Source of the DNA: Polaromonas sp.
GTDB lineage: Bacteria > Pseudomonadota > Gammaproteobacteria > Burkholderiales > Burkholderiaceae_C
Direction of reading: 5' to 3'
Length of the DNA stretch: 45,081 bases
Assembly: GCF_010365105.1 (NCBI RefSeq)
Contig: NZ_JAAFGZ010000031.1
Location: forward strand, 1-45,081
Below the pieces are notes generated by a model that did not search any database, had not been told where the DNA came from, and worked only from the letters and a program-made list of their open reading frames with translations. This document shows, in pieces, positions 18,605 through 27,165 of the stretch (the first letter of the stretch is position 1; each line of letters opens with the position of its first letter). The translations under genes were made by a program, and so were the position numbers.

Positions 18605-19729
18605 GTGAGCCCGCAACCCATTTCAGCGACAAGCACTGCCTTTGTATCGCAGGCACTCACTATGGCCCAATCAGCTCTCAACCTGAGTCAACCGAATCCG
18701 AGGGTCGGTTGCATTCTGGTTTCGACCCAGGGAATTGCATTAGGCAAAGGCCACACCCAGCGTGCCGGCGACCCCCACGCAGAAATCATGGCCCTGCGCG
18801 ACGCAGCCGCACGAGGACATCCAGTTGTAGGCGCCACTGCCTACCTCACGCTCGAACCGTGTTCCCACCACGGCCGCACCGGCCCGTGCTGCGACGCCCT
18901 GATTGCCGCAGGCATCAAAAAAGTCGTGGCCTCCATCGCTGACCCCAATCCTCTAGTATCAGGCCAAGGATTCGCCCGGCTCAGGGCTGCCGGCATTGAA
19001 GTCGAAGTCGGCCCCGGCGCCGCCGAATCCCGTGAACTCAACATCGGTTTTTTCAGCCGCATGATCCGCAAAACCCCTTGGGTGCGCATGAAAATGGCCG
19101 CCTCGCTGGACGGCACGACGGCGCTGGCGAATGGTCAGAGCCAGTGGATCACCTCGCCCGAAGCGCGGGCTGACGGCCATGCCTGGCGCGCGCGCGCCTG
19201 CGCTGTGCTGACAGGCATCGGCACCGTGCTTGAAGACAACCCGCGCCTCGACGTGCGCGAAGTGGCCACGCCTCGCCAGCCGCACATCGTGGTGGTGGAC
19301 AGCCGGCTGCAAACGCCGCTGGACGCTCATCTTTTCATAGCTGGTCGCGCTTGCATCATCTACGCTGCAGTGCCAAATGAGGCTAAAAAAGCGGCACTGG
19401 AAGCGCGCGGTGCCACGGTCGTCATGCTGCCTGACGTGAATGGCAAGGTTGACCTGGCGGCCATGATGAAAGACTTGGGAACCCGCGAAATCAATGAGCT
19501 GCATGTCGAGGCCGGCAGCAAGCTCAATGGCTCGCTGATCCGCGCAGGTCTGGTCGATGAATTTTTGCTTTACCTGGCGCCCAAGCTGCTCGGGACGGGC
19601 CAGGGCATGGCGTCGTTCGGGCCATTGCAGGCACTTTCTGATGCGGTTGAGCTGCAGTTTCAATCCACGGAGCGGGTGGGCGCCGACCTGCGGATAGTCG
19701 CCCGCGCCACTGGGCGGGACCAGTTTTAG
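18605..19729 (+). CDS. ribD: Bifunctional pyrimidine deaminase/reductase RibD
   Basis: 374 residues. The N-terminal deaminase (about 12-150) has the zinc motif H58-A-E60 (GDPHAE) and C86/C95 (LEPCSHHGRTGPC); the C-terminal reductase (about 155-370) carries TLDGT-like SLDGTTALANGQSQWIT and LHVEAGSKLNGSL. It makes 5-amino-6-ribitylamino-pyrimidinedione phosphate in riboflavin synthesis. The GTG start at 18605 is chosen because it keeps the first helix (ALTMAQSALNLSQPNPRVG); ATG 18662 would remove most of it. A family A repeat lies in frame at about 19331-19390 in the reductase domain. No FMN riboswitch is visible in front. Confidence 0.93.
   Translation: MSPQPISATSTAFVSQALTMAQSALNLSQPNPRVGCILVSTQGIALGKGHTQRAGDPHAEIMALRDAAARGHPVVGATAYLTLEPCSHHGRTGPCCDALIAAGIKKVVASIADPNPLVSGQGFARLRAAGIEVEVGPGAAESRELNIGFFSRMIRKTPWVRMKMAASLDGTTALANGQSQWITSPEARADGHAWRARACAVLTGIGTVLEDNPRLDVREVATPRQPHIVVVDSRLQTPLDAHLFIAGRACIIYAAVPNEAKKAALEARGATVVMLPDVNGKVDLAAMMKDLGTREINELHVEAGSKLNGSLIRAGLVDEFLLYLAPKLLGTGQGMASFGPLQALSDAVELQFQSTERVGADLRIVARATGRDQF
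19331..19390 (+). repeat. Repeat family A-like segment inside ribD
   Basis: CTTTTCATAGCTGGTCGCGC, then TTGCATCATCTACGCTGCAG, then TGCCAAATGAGGCTAAAAAA. The TAGCTG, GCGCTTG, CGCT and GGCTAAAAA blocks match the family in order and spacing. The frame is open and encodes about 20 residues of the reductase domain. The match is weaker than in the other genic copies, and the peptide could be partly native. Confidence 0.55.
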
Positions 19730-19829
19730 CCACATTCTTTCACGCCAGTTCAAAGCAAACTGACAGCCTTTTCCACGCCTTTCATACTCTTGCGGGCGTT
19801 CCACCTCTTTTCCCTGCGAAAATACCCGT

Positions 19830-20486
19830 ATGTTTACCGGAATCATCACCGGCATGGGGCGCATCGTCGCCATCCATCGCCTGGGCAGCTCTTCAGATCA
19901 TGGCAAGCGACTCACCATTGAAACACCTCCGGGTTATCTCGATGATGTGGGCTTGGGCGACAGCATTGCGCTCAACGGCGCCTGCATGACGGCCACAGCG
20001 CTGTACCCTGCCCAAAATCAATTCACCATCGACATTTCCGCCGAGTCACTGGACAAGACCTGCGGCTTGGCGGAACCCGGCGTCATCAACCTCGAAAAAG
20101 CCCTGCGCGCCCATGACCGGCTTGGCGGCCATATCGTGTCGGGCCATGTCGATGGCATCGGCCGCGTGACGCACTTCGCCCAGGTGGGTGAAAGCTGGGA
20201 GCTTCGCATCCGTGCGCCGCTGTCGCTGGGCAAGTACCTGGCCTACAAAGGTTCCATCACCGTGAACGGTGTCAGCCTGACGGTGAACCGGGTGCAGGAC
20301 CTGGCGGGCCATGCGGACAAGGCACCAGGCTGCGAGATCAGTATCAACCTGATTCCCCATACCGTCGAAAACACCGCGCTGGGCCAGCTGACCCAGGGCT
20401 CACCGGTCAACCTGGAAATCGACCTGATCGCGCGCTATGTCGAGCGCATGCTGCAGGACTCCCCTCTCAAACAAGCAAGCCTCTAA
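19830..20486 (+). CDS. ribE: Riboflavin synthase, alpha chain
   Basis: 218 residues made of two lumazine-binding barrels of about 95 residues each: the first starts [12 protein letters not shown], the second around [16 protein letters not shown]. It converts two 6,7-dimethyl-8-ribityllumazine molecules to riboflavin and one pyrimidine. GACSAL-like NGACMTA and NGVSLTVN motifs are intact. It lies 100 bases after ribD and abuts the next gene with no gap. Sometimes named ribC in other nomenclatures. Confidence 0.94.
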   Translation: MFTGIITGMGRIVAIHRLGSSSDHGKRLTIETPPGYLDDVGLGDSIALNGACMTATALYPAQNQFTIDISAESLDKTCGLAEPGVINLEKALRAHDRLGGHIVSGHVDGIGRVTHFAQVGESWELRIRAPLSLGKYLAYKGSITVNGVSLTVNRVQDLAGHADKAPGCEISINLIPHTVENTALGQLTQGSPVNLEIDLIARYVERMLQDSPLKQASL

Positions 20487-21614
20487 ATGACCCCACTGAT
20501 TTCCCCTGTTGAAGACATCGTTGCCGACATGCGTGCCGGCCGCATGGTCATTCTGGTTGACGAAGAAGACCGCGAAAACGAAGGTGACCTGGTGCTGGCT
20601 GCCGACCATGTAACGCCCGAAGCCATCAACTTCATGGCCCGATTTGGCCGTGGCCTGATTTGCCTGACGCTGACGCGCGAGCGCTGCGAACTGCTGAAGC
20701 TTCCGCCCATGGCAGCGCGCAACGGCGCGCAGTATTCGACGGCGTTCACGGTGTCGATTGAAGCCGCCGAAGGCGTGACCACCGGCATTTCGGCTGCCGA
20801 CCGCTCGCGCACGGTGCAGGCCGCCGTGGCGCCTGGCGCGACGTTCAGCGACCTGGTCCAGCCCGGCCATATATTTCCCCTGCAGGCGGTTGATGGTGGC
20901 GTGCTGATGCGCGCTGGCCATACCGAGGCCGGTTGCGACTTGTCTGCCATGGCCGGCTGCTCACCGGCAGCGGTAATCTGCGAGATCATGAATGACGACG
21001 GAACCATGGCCCGGCTGCCGGACCTGCAGGTGTTCGCCGCCACACACGGCCTGAAGATTGGCACGATTGCCGACCTGATTGCACACCGCAGCCGCAACGA
21101 GTCGCTGCTGGAGAAAGTCGGCAGTCGCACGCTCCAGACCGCCTTTGGCGAATTCACCGCCCATGCCTTCAAGGACAAGACCAGCCACGACCTGCACCTG
21201 GCGCTGGTCACGGGGCAATGGGCCGCTGACGACACCGTGGCGGTACGCGTGCACGAGCCGCTGTCGGTGCTCGACCTGTTGGAGACCGGCCGTACCATGC
21301 ATTCGTGGAGCCTGGACCAGAGCCTGAAGCACATTGCGTCCGAAGGTCGGGGCGTGGTGGTGCTGCTGAACTGCGGCGAAAGCGCAGCCCAGTTGATGGC
21401 GCAGTTCGAAGGCACCGCCCGCGCCGCCCAGGCGCCCGAGCGCGGCCGCATGGACTTGCGCACCTATGGCGTGGGCGCGCAGATCCTGCGTGAATGCGGC
21501 GTGCAGAAAATGCACCTGATGGGCAATCCGCGCCGCATGCCGAGCATGAATGGCTACGGCCTGGAGATTGTCGGCTACATCGGCAAGCACCAGACCCAGC
21601 CTGAAACCGTATAA
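20487..21614 (+). CDS. ribBA: DHBP synthase with degenerate GTP cyclohydrolase II domain (RibBX type)
   Basis: 375 residues. The N-terminal half (about 1-205) is an intact 3,4-dihydroxy-2-butanone 4-phosphate synthase: [19 protein letters not shown] and [10 protein letters not shown] are the active-site motifs. The C-terminal half has the GCH II fold ([28 protein letters not shown]) but lacks the three-Cys zinc cluster: where RibA has a SECLTGD...RCDCG motif, this reads [20 protein letters not shown]. It should therefore make DHBP from ribulose 5-phosphate but not open GTP, so a true RibA must be encoded elsewhere. Such fusions are known as RibBX. The ATG follows the ribE stop directly; ribH follows after 12 bases. 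Confidence 0.9.
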   Translation: MTPLISPVEDIVADMRAGRMVILVDEEDRENEGDLVLAADHVTPEAINFMARFGRGLICLTLTRERCELLKLPPMAARNGAQYSTAFTVSIEAAEGVTTGISAADRSRTVQAAVAPGATFSDLVQPGHIFPLQAVDGGVLMRAGHTEAGCDLSAMAGCSPAAVICEIMNDDGTMARLPDLQVFAATHGLKIGTIADLIAHRSRNESLLEKVGSRTLQTAFGEFTAHAFKDKTSHDLHLALVTGQWAADDTVAVRVHEPLSVLDLLETGRTMHSWSLDQSLKHIASEGRGVVVLLNCGESAAQLMAQFEGTARAAQAPERGRMDLRTYGVGAQILRECGVQKMHLMGNPRRMPSMNGYGLEIVGYIGKHQTQPETV

Positions 21615-21626
21615 GGAAAACGCACC

Positions 21627-22091
21627 ATGCTCAATGCAGACAAAGGCCTGGGCGAAAAGCTCGATGGCAAAAAACTCTCGATCGGGATCGTCCAGGCGCG
21701 CTTCAATGAAGGCATCACCAATATCCTGGCGGCAGCCTGTCTTCAGGAACTCCAAGCCCTTGGCGTGAAAGAAAAAAACATCACGCATGTCAAGGTGCCC
21801 GGCGCGCTGGAAGTGCCTTGCGCCCTGCAGGCGCTGGCTGAAACCGAAAACTTCGACGCCCTGATTGCCTTGGGCTGCATCATTCGCGGCGAAACCTACC
21901 ATTTCGAACTGGTCGCCAATGAAAGCGGTTCGGCGGTGACCCGACTGGCGCTGGACTACCAGTTGCCGATTGCCAATGCGATCCTGACGGTCGAAAACCT
22001 GGCGCAAGCCGAGGCGCGGCAGGAAGAAAAAGGTCGTGATGCGGCACGCGTGGCGGTCGAAATGGCGAATCTGCTTGAAGCGCTTGCCTGA
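21627..22091 (+). CDS. ribH: 6,7-dimethyl-8-ribityllumazine synthase
   Basis: 154 residues, normal length. The catalytic histidine is H92 in [15 protein letters not shown], and [14 protein letters not shown] is the substrate-binding motif. It condenses the RibD-derived pyrimidine with DHBP to give lumazine, the substrate of RibE, and usually assembles as a pentamer or 60-mer capsid. It is preceded by AAGGAAAACGCACC before the ATG, lies in the rib operon, and is followed by nusB after 33 bases, a classical proteobacterial pairing. Confidence 0.96.
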   Translation: MLNADKGLGEKLDGKKLSIGIVQARFNEGITNILAAACLQELQALGVKEKNITHVKVPGALEVPCALQALAETENFDALIALGCIIRGETYHFELVANESGSAVTRLALDYQLPIANAILTVENLAQAEARQEEKGRDAARVAVEMANLLEALA

Positions 22092-22124
22092 ACATCCTTT
22101 CCTACAAAAATTCAACGGAGCTTC

Positions 22125-22646
22125 ATGGCTGAACCCCTCATCAAAACCAAGCGACCTCCGCAAATCCGCACCGGCCTGACCGATACCGGTGTGAAAAAAG
22201 CTGCTGACAAATCATCCCGCACCCGTGCGCGCGAGTTTGCGCTGCAGGGCCTGTACCAGCACCTGGTCGGCAAGAACCCGGCCGACTCGATCGATGCCTT
22301 CACCCGCGACCTGGTCGGATTCCACAAAGCCGATTCGGCCCATTTCGATGCCTTGTTGCACGGCTGCATTGAATCGGAGCCAACGCTCGACGCCGCCATC
22401 ATTCCCTTGCTGGACCGGAAAATGGCCGAAATTTCCCCGGTGGAACATGCCATTTTGTGGATTGGCGCCTATGAATTCACCCATTGCCTGGACGTGCCTT
22501 ACCGTGTCGTGATCAACGAATGCATCGAGCTGGCCAAGGCTTTTGGCGGCACCGACGGCCACAAGTACGTCAATGGCGTACTGCACAAGATGGCGCCTTC
22601 GCTGCGCGCTGCGGAAGTCGCGGCCGACCAGTCGCGCCAGGCTTGA
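22125..22646 (+). CDS. nusB: Transcription antitermination factor NusB
   Basis: 173 residues, with a basic N-terminal tail of about 30 residues before the all-helical NusB domain ([19 protein letters not shown] to [18 protein letters not shown]). With NusE it binds boxA RNA and supports rRNA antitermination. Motifs [13 protein letters not shown] and [19 protein letters not shown] are diagnostic. ACGGAGC precedes the ATG. Confidence 0.95.
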   Translation: MAEPLIKTKRPPQIRTGLTDTGVKKAADKSSRTRAREFALQGLYQHLVGKNPADSIDAFTRDLVGFHKADSAHFDALLHGCIESEPTLDAAIIPLLDRKMAEISPVEHAILWIGAYEFTHCLDVPYRVVINECIELAKAFGGTDGHKYVNGVLHKMAPSLRAAEVAADQSRQA

Positions 22647-22681
22647 GAACCTGCTCCTTGCCTCTCTTTGAAAGCCCCGTT

Positions 22682-23878
22682 TTGAAAATTTCCCAGCGGG
22701 CTGCCCGCATTGAGCCCTTCTACGTCATGGAAGTGGCCAAGGCCGCCAGTGCGCTGGCGCAGCAGGTGGCCCATACCGCCTCGCCGATGATTTTCCTGAA
22801 CATCGGCGAGCCTGATTTCACCGCGCCGCCGCTGGTGCAGCAAGCGGTCAGCCGTGCGATTGCACAGGGCAACACGCAATATACGCAGGCGATGGGCCTG
22901 CCCGTCTTGCGCGAGCGCATCAGCGGCTGGTATGCGTCGCGCTTTGGTGCAGACGTGGCGCCCGGCCGCATCATCATCACGGCGGGCGCATCGGCCGCGC
23001 TGCAACTCGCCTGCCTGGCCTTGATCGAGTCAGGCGATGAAATCCTGATGCCCGATCCGAGCTATCCGTGCAACCGGCATTTCGTCACTGCGGCCGACGG
23101 CACATCGGTGCTGATTCCGACCACCGCCGACGAACGCTTTCAGCTGACGCGCAAAAAGGTCGAAGCCGAGTGGAACGATAAAACGCGCGGCGTGCTGCTG
23201 GCGTCGCCATCGAACCCGACCGGCACCTCGATTGCCCCCGAAGAATTCAAAAGCATTCACGAATTCGTTCACAGCCGGGGCGGCATCACGCTGATCGACG
23301 AGATTTACCTGGGCCTGAGCTACGAGGAACACTTCGGCCATTCGGCACTGGCCCTGCCCGGCGAACTCGGCCAGAGCGTGATCAGCATCAACAGCTTCAG
23401 CAAATACTTCAACATGACCGGCTGGCGCCTGGGCTGGCTGGTGGTGCCGGAAGCGCTGGCGCCAGTCATCGAGCGCATTGCGCAAAACCTGTTCATCTGC
23501 GCCAGCACGGTCGCCCAGCATGCGGCGCTGGCCTGCTTCGAGCCGGAAAGCCTGGCCGAATACGAACGCCGCCGGGCTGAATTCAAGGCCAGGCGCGACT
23601 ACTTCATTCCCGAACTCAACCGCCTGGGCCTGCGCGTGCCCGTCATGCCCGACGGCGCGTTCTACGCCTATGCCGACTGCACGGAAGCAGCGGCCCGGCT
23701 CGGCGTGACCGGCAGCTGGGATTTCGCTTTCGCATTGATGGAGCGCGCGCACCTGGCCGTCACGCCAGGCAGGGATTTCGGCCATGCCGCCCCGGAGCAG
23801 TTCGTGCGGTTTTCAACCGCCAGTTCAATGGACCAACTCAAAGAAGCCGTGGCCCGGCTTGAGTCCCTCCTGGGCTAG
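22682..23878 (+). CDS. PLP-dependent class I/II aminotransferase
   Basis: 398 residues from a TTG start (LKISQRAARIEPFYVMEVAK), chosen because homologous enzymes begin at the equivalent of KIxxRA; ATG 22728 is an alternative. The PLP lysine sits in SINSFSKYFNMTGWRLGWL, with the NPTG motif in LASPSNPTGTSIAP and YxD-like LIDEIYLGLSYE. It is a fold-type I aminotransferase of the AspC/AlaA type; the substrate cannot be read from sequence. It lies between nusB and ybgC, 35 bases after nusB, and could be cotranscribed with either. Confidence 0.88.
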   Translation: MKISQRAARIEPFYVMEVAKAASALAQQVAHTASPMIFLNIGEPDFTAPPLVQQAVSRAIAQGNTQYTQAMGLPVLRERISGWYASRFGADVAPGRIIITAGASAALQLACLALIESGDEILMPDPSYPCNRHFVTAADGTSVLIPTTADERFQLTRKKVEAEWNDKTRGVLLASPSNPTGTSIAPEEFKSIHEFVHSRGGITLIDEIYLGLSYEEHFGHSALALPGELGQSVISINSFSKYFNMTGWRLGWLVVPEALAPVIERIAQNLFICASTVAQHAALACFEPESLAEYERRRAEFKARRDYFIPELNRLGLRVPVMPDGAFYAYADCTEAAARLGVTGSWDFAFALMERAHLAVTPGRDFGHAAPEQFVRFSTASSMDQLKEAVARLESLLG

Positions 23879-23983
23879 CCAACAGATGAGCCAACCCAGC
23901 ATTCGCGGGTCCGCAGGCGAAATAGCGTCTTCCACGAACAGCAAGCCGCACGAAGCGGCGCGCGTGAATGCCCCCGCTCCAAA

Positions 23984-24076
23984 CCAGCAGGGGCCGCAGG
24001 ACCGGCTTTGCCGGACTGCAGGCGCAGCAGCCCCCTCGGGGGGCAGCGAACCACACGCAGTGGGGAGCGTGGGGGC
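23984..24076 (+). repeat. Repeat family B, copy 1, overlapping the ybgC 5' end
   Basis: Starts CCAGCAGGGGCCGCAGGACC, then GGCTTTGCCGGACTGCAGGC, a CCCCCTCGGGGGG hairpin, then GCGAACCACACGCAG and GGGGAGCGTGGGGGC. It matches the gluQ copy almost base for base. It reads in frame as [20 protein letters not shown] joined to ybgC, and its GTG (24069-24071) can serve as the ybgC start. Confidence 0.9.
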
Positions 24077-24494
24077 CATCTTCCAGTGGCCAGTGCGCGT
24101 TTACTGGGAGGACACCGATGCGGGCGGCATCGTGTTCTATGCCAATTACCTCAAGTTTTTTGAACGTTCGCGCACCGAATGGCTCAGATCACGGGGCATT
24201 GGACAGCAGCAATTGAAGGACAGCACAGGATGCATGTTTGTCGTGACAGAAACGACGCTCCGTTACCACCGCCCTGCCCGCCTGGACGATGCGCTGATCG
24301 TGACCTCCCGTATGATAGAAACCGGCCGTGCGTCCTTGACACTCAACCACCAGGCGCTACTGAAACCAGAGCAGCCCGGTGAGCATCCGGCCACCTTGCT
24401 CTGCGAAGGATTGACACGCATTGGCTGGGTCCACGGCGCCAGCCTGCAACCCCGGCGCATTCCTGTTTCCATTCTGGACAGCTTGAAAAACTGA
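24069..24494 (+). CDS. ybgC: Acyl-CoA thioesterase YbgC (hot-dog fold)
   Basis: From GTG 24069 the protein is 141 residues, the usual YbgC length. The hot-dog domain starts WPVRVYWEDTDAGGIVFYAN with the catalytic Asp in DTDAGG and continues YLKFFERSRTEWLR. YbgC is an acyl-CoA thioesterase encoded at the head of tol-pal operons and linked to envelope phospholipid metabolism. An in-frame ATG at 23886 would add 61 residues, about half of them encoded by repeat family B; neither start has a convincingly spaced ribosome binding site. tolQ begins 19 bases downstream. Confidence 0.88.
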   Translation: MGAIFQWPVRVYWEDTDAGGIVFYANYLKFFERSRTEWLRSRGIGQQQLKDSTGCMFVVTETTLRYHRPARLDDALIVTSRMIETGRASLTLNHQALLKPEQPGEHPATLLCEGLTRIGWVHGASLQPRRIPVSILDSLKN

Positions 24495-24513
24495 TGACAC
24501 AAAAAGCTTCAAC

Positions 24514-25206
24514 ATGAACCAAGACCTCTCCATTGTCAGCCTACTCCTCCATGCCAGCTGGGTTGTCCAGGCCGTTGTCGCCCTGCTGATTGGCATTTCG
24601 ATTGCCAGCTGGGCGGCGATTTTCCGAAAAATCGTGGCGCTCAAACGTGCCCAGCAGCTCAATGACGATTTTGACCGCGGCTTCTGGTCGGGCACCAGCC
24701 TGAACGACCTGTTTGCCGGCGCGGCGCAAAACGCCAAGACCTCGGGCTCGATGGAACGCATCTTTGCCAGTGGCATGCGCGAATACCAGAAGCTGCGCGA
24801 GCGCCATATCAGCGACGCCGGCACGCTGCTCGACGGCGCGCGGCGCGCCATGCGCGCCAGCTACCAGCGCGAGATGGATGCGATTGAATCCAACCTGTCG
24901 TTTTTGGCGACTGTCGGCTCGGTGTCGCCCTATGTCGGCCTGTTCGGTACGGTCTGGGGCATCATGCATGCCTTTACCGGACTTGCGGCGATGGAATCGG
25001 TGACGCTGGCCACCGTCGCGCCCGGCATTGCCGAGGCGCTGGTGGCTACGGCGATTGCGCTGTTTGCGGCAATTCCGGCCGTGGTGGCCTACAACCGCTT
25101 TGCGCACGACATCGATCGCATCGCCAACCGCCTGGAAACCTTCATTGAAGAGTTTTCGAACATTTTGCAGCGAAATTTGGGCGCGCAGTCACCTTCAGGC
25201 CACTAG
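24514..25206 (+). CDS. tolQ: TolQ, proton-channel subunit of the Tol-Pal system
   Basis: 230 residues, three membrane helices: residues about 12-38 (ASWVVQAVVALLIGISIASW), about 130-155 (FLATVGSVSPYVGLFGTVWG) and about 168-190 (GIAEALVATAIALFAAIPAVVAYN). The MotA/TolQ/ExbB motif GLFGTVWGIMHAF is intact. With TolR it forms the proton-driven motor that energises TolA, supporting outer-membrane constriction at division. The gap to tolR (135 bases) is unusually long for this operon and holds a family B repeat. Confidence 0.95.
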   Translation: MNQDLSIVSLLLHASWVVQAVVALLIGISIASWAAIFRKIVALKRAQQLNDDFDRGFWSGTSLNDLFAGAAQNAKTSGSMERIFASGMREYQKLRERHISDAGTLLDGARRAMRASYQREMDAIESNLSFLATVGSVSPYVGLFGTVWGIMHAFTGLAAMESVTLATVAPGIAEALVATAIALFAAIPAVVAYNRFAHDIDRIANRLETFIEEFSNILQRNLGAQSPSGH

Positions 25207-25208
25207 AG

Positions 25209-25272
25209 ATGACCCCCACGCTTGTCACTTCGCGTACTGCGCTGCGCCCCGAGGGGGCGCTGCGCCTGCTGG
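25209..25272 (-). repeat. Repeat family B, copy 3, between tolQ and tolR
   Basis: Inverted relative to the ybgC and gluQ copies: CCCCCACGCTTGTCACTTCG, CGCTGCGCCCCGAGGGGGCG, then CTGCGCCTGCTGG. It contains a perfect 7-bp hairpin GCGCCCC-gag-GGGGCGC (25244-25260). It is more diverged than the other copies and truncated. Confidence 0.75.
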
Positions 25273-25341
25273 TATGGAGTCCCGAGTCGCCTTCACAATG
25301 TGGTCTGCGCTGCAGCCCTCTGCCTAATTAAGGAAACCACC

Positions 25342-25776
25342 ATGCCAGCAGTCAGTTCACGCGGCCGGGGTCGCCGCACCATCAGTGAAATCAACATGGT
25401 GCCCTTCATCGACGTGATGCTGGTGTTGCTGATCATCTTCATGGTGACAGCGCCGCTGATCACGCCGAGCATGATTGCCCTGCCCAAGGTCGGCCAGGCG
25501 TCCAAACAGCCCCAGAGCCCGGTGCGCATCGACATCCAGAAAGACGAAAGCGTGCAGATCCGATTCAAGTCCGACACGGTGTCCAGCACCGTGCGCGGCG
25601 TGGCGGCCGATATTGTCAGCCGGGAGCCCGATGTGAAAGCGCAAGGCGCCGAGGCCGTGCCGGTGGTGATCAGCGCCGACAAGTCGATCAAGTACGAAAC
25701 TGTGGTGCAGGTCATGGACACGCTGCAAAAAGCCGGCGTGGCCCGTGTCGGCCTTTCGGTGCAAACCAGCAAGTAA
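25342..25776 (+). CDS. tolR: TolR, Tol-Pal motor stator subunit
   Basis: 144 residues. A basic N-terminus (SSRGRGRRTISEINMVPFI) leads into one transmembrane helix (about 19-42, DVMLVLLIIFMVTAPL) with the proton-pathway Asp in PFIDVMLVLL, then a periplasmic ExbD/TolR domain. The start is fixed by AAGGAAACCACC before the ATG; an in-frame extension upstream would translate the family B repeat and is rejected. tolA follows after 35 bases. Confidence 0.94.
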   Translation: MPAVSSRGRGRRTISEINMVPFIDVMLVLLIIFMVTAPLITPSMIALPKVGQASKQPQSPVRIDIQKDESVQIRFKSDTVSSTVRGVAADIVSREPDVKAQGAEAVPVVISADKSIKYETVVQVMDTLQKAGVARVGLSVQTSK

Positions 25777-25811
25777 CTTTGTCCCTTTCAACCTCAAGCG
25801 CCCCCTGAAAC

Positions 25812-27086
25812 ATGTCCAGCAACGCAGACCGTCTTGAATTTGCCCCGCCGCGCGACAAGGGTTCGCCGCGCGCGTTCGGGCTGGCGCTGCTGGTCCATGC
25901 CCTGCTGATTGCCGCGCTGACCTGGGGCGTTAACTGGAAGCGTACCGACGACGCGGCATCGTTTGAAGCAGAACTGTGGTCTGGCGTGCCGCAACCGGCC
26001 GCACCCCGGCAGATTCAGGCCCCACCGCCGCCGCCGCCACCACCGCCCGCACCAGCGCCCGAGCCACCGCCAGCACCGGCGCCAGAGCCAACACCGCCAG
26101 TTCCCACGCCAGCGCCGCCGCCCCGCCCGGCCCCGCCCGTGGCCAAGGCTCCCGAAATCAAGGAAACGCCGCCGCTGCCGGATGTGGACATTGCGCTGGA
26201 AAAGGAAAAGAAACGCAAGCTGCTCCAGCAGCAAAAAGAGGCCGAAGTGCTGAAGGCGCAAAAACTGCAGGAAAAACGCGAGGCCGAGTTGCAGGCCCGG
26301 CAAGCCAGGGAACTGGAACGAAAGAAGGAAAAGGAACAGCAGGCCCGCGAGGAACTGGCCGAACGCAAGGCCCGGGAAGTGGCTGAAAAAGCCGAAGCCA
26401 AAAAGCAGGAAGCCCGGCAACTGGCTATCGAGAAGGAAAAAGAAAAGGAAAAGGAAAAACGCACCGCCGCCGCCAATGCCGCCGCCGCAGAAAAACAAAA
26501 GCAGGCAGCTGCGGCTGCTGCTGAAAAGCAGAAGCAGGTAGCCGCTGAAAAACAAAAGGCTGCTGCGGCCAATGCCGAAAAGCAGAAAGAAGCAGCAGCG
26601 ACCGCTGCAGCCGCGAAGCAAAAGGCTGCTGCCGCCACGGCTGCGGCCAATGCTGAAAAGCAGAAAGAGGCAGCAGCGGCCGCTGCAGCGGCGAAACAAA
26701 AGGCTGCTGCCGCCGCAGGCGCGGAAAAGGCACGCCAGGCGGCCATCCAGAAGCGCATCATGGACATGGCTGGCGCGGGAAATTCCGACGGATCGTCTGG
26801 CGCAGGAAAAGCCAGCGGCCCTTCGGCGGGCTATGCCGGCAAGGTCAGGGCGCGGGTCCTGCCGAATGTGGTGTTCAACGACGACATCCCCGGCAACCCC
26901 AAGGCGGAAGTCGAGGTGCGGACCACCGCCGATGGCACCATCATGAGTCAGCGCCTGATCGGCTCCAGTGGCAACAAGGCCTGGGATGATGCCGTGCTCA
27001 AGGCCATCGTTCGCACCGGCTCGCTGCCGCGCGATGTCGATGGCCGGGTGCCGACACCCATGATCATCGAATTTCGGCCCAATTAG
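25812..27086 (+). CDS. tolA: TolA, envelope-spanning energy transducer
   Basis: 424 residues. A single N-terminal membrane anchor (about 20-37, FGLALLVHALLIAALTWGV), a Pro-rich stretch (about 60-115), a long Ala/Lys/Glu helical rod (about 130-320) and a C-terminal TonB/TolA domain of about 85 residues (VRARVLPNVVFNDDIPGNPK to PTPMIIEFRPN). TolA links the TolQR motor to TolB/Pal at the outer membrane. The rod contains a 78-bp tandem duplication. No tolB or pal follows: the next gene, dnaE, is convergent, with a family A repeat between the two stops. Confidence 0.93.
   Translation: MSSNADRLEFAPPRDKGSPRAFGLALLVHALLIAALTWGVNWKRTDDAASFEAELWSGVPQPAAPRQIQAPPPPPPPPPAPAPEPPPAPAPEPTPPVPTPAPPPRPAPPVAKAPEIKETPPLPDVDIALEKEKKRKLLQQQKEAEVLKAQKLQEKREAELQARQARELERKKEKEQQAREELAERKAREVAEKAEAKKQEARQLAIEKEKEKEKEKRTAAANAAAAEKQKQAAAAAAEKQKQVAAEKQKAAAANAEKQKEAAATAAAAKQKAAAATAAANAEKQKEAAAAAAAAKQKAAAAAGAEKARQAAIQKRIMDMAGAGNSDGSSGAGKASGPSAGYAGKVRARVLPNVVFNDDIPGNPKAEVEVRTTADGTIMSQRLIGSSGNKAWDDAVLKAIVRTGSLPRDVDGRVPTPMIIEFRPN
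26562..26717 (+). repeat. 78-bp tandem duplication in the TolA rod
   Basis: Two 78-base units, 26562-26639 and 26640-26717, differ at only a few positions. They encode two 26-residue Ala/Lys/Glu blocks, each containing ANAEKQKEAAA and AAAAKQKAAAA. The length is a multiple of three, so the helical rod is lengthened without a frame change. Confidence 0.85.
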
Positions 27087-27100
27087 GTCGGCCCGGCCGT

Positions 27101-27165
27101 CACTATCAAATAGATAGCTGGTTGCGCCCGCCCAGTCTGCGCAAAAGCACTATTTCATTCATAAA
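27101..27165 (+). repeat. Repeat family A, copy 6, between tolA and dnaE stops
   Basis: CACTATCAAATAGATAGCTG then GTTGCGCCCGCCCAGTCTGC, GCAAAAGCAC and an AT-rich TATTTCATTCATAAA end. It starts 15 bases after the tolA stop and its end contains the stop codon of dnaE (27155-27157 on the minus strand). Confidence 0.8.

Noticed and set aside
18500..20490. FMN riboswitch in front of the rib genes
   Set aside because: No segment before ribD, ribE or ribBA shows the conserved RFN stems.
25794..26767. Leu/Phe- and Ala/Ser-rich frames antisense to tolA
   Set aside because: They mirror the repetitive Lys/Ala/Glu codons of the TolA rod.
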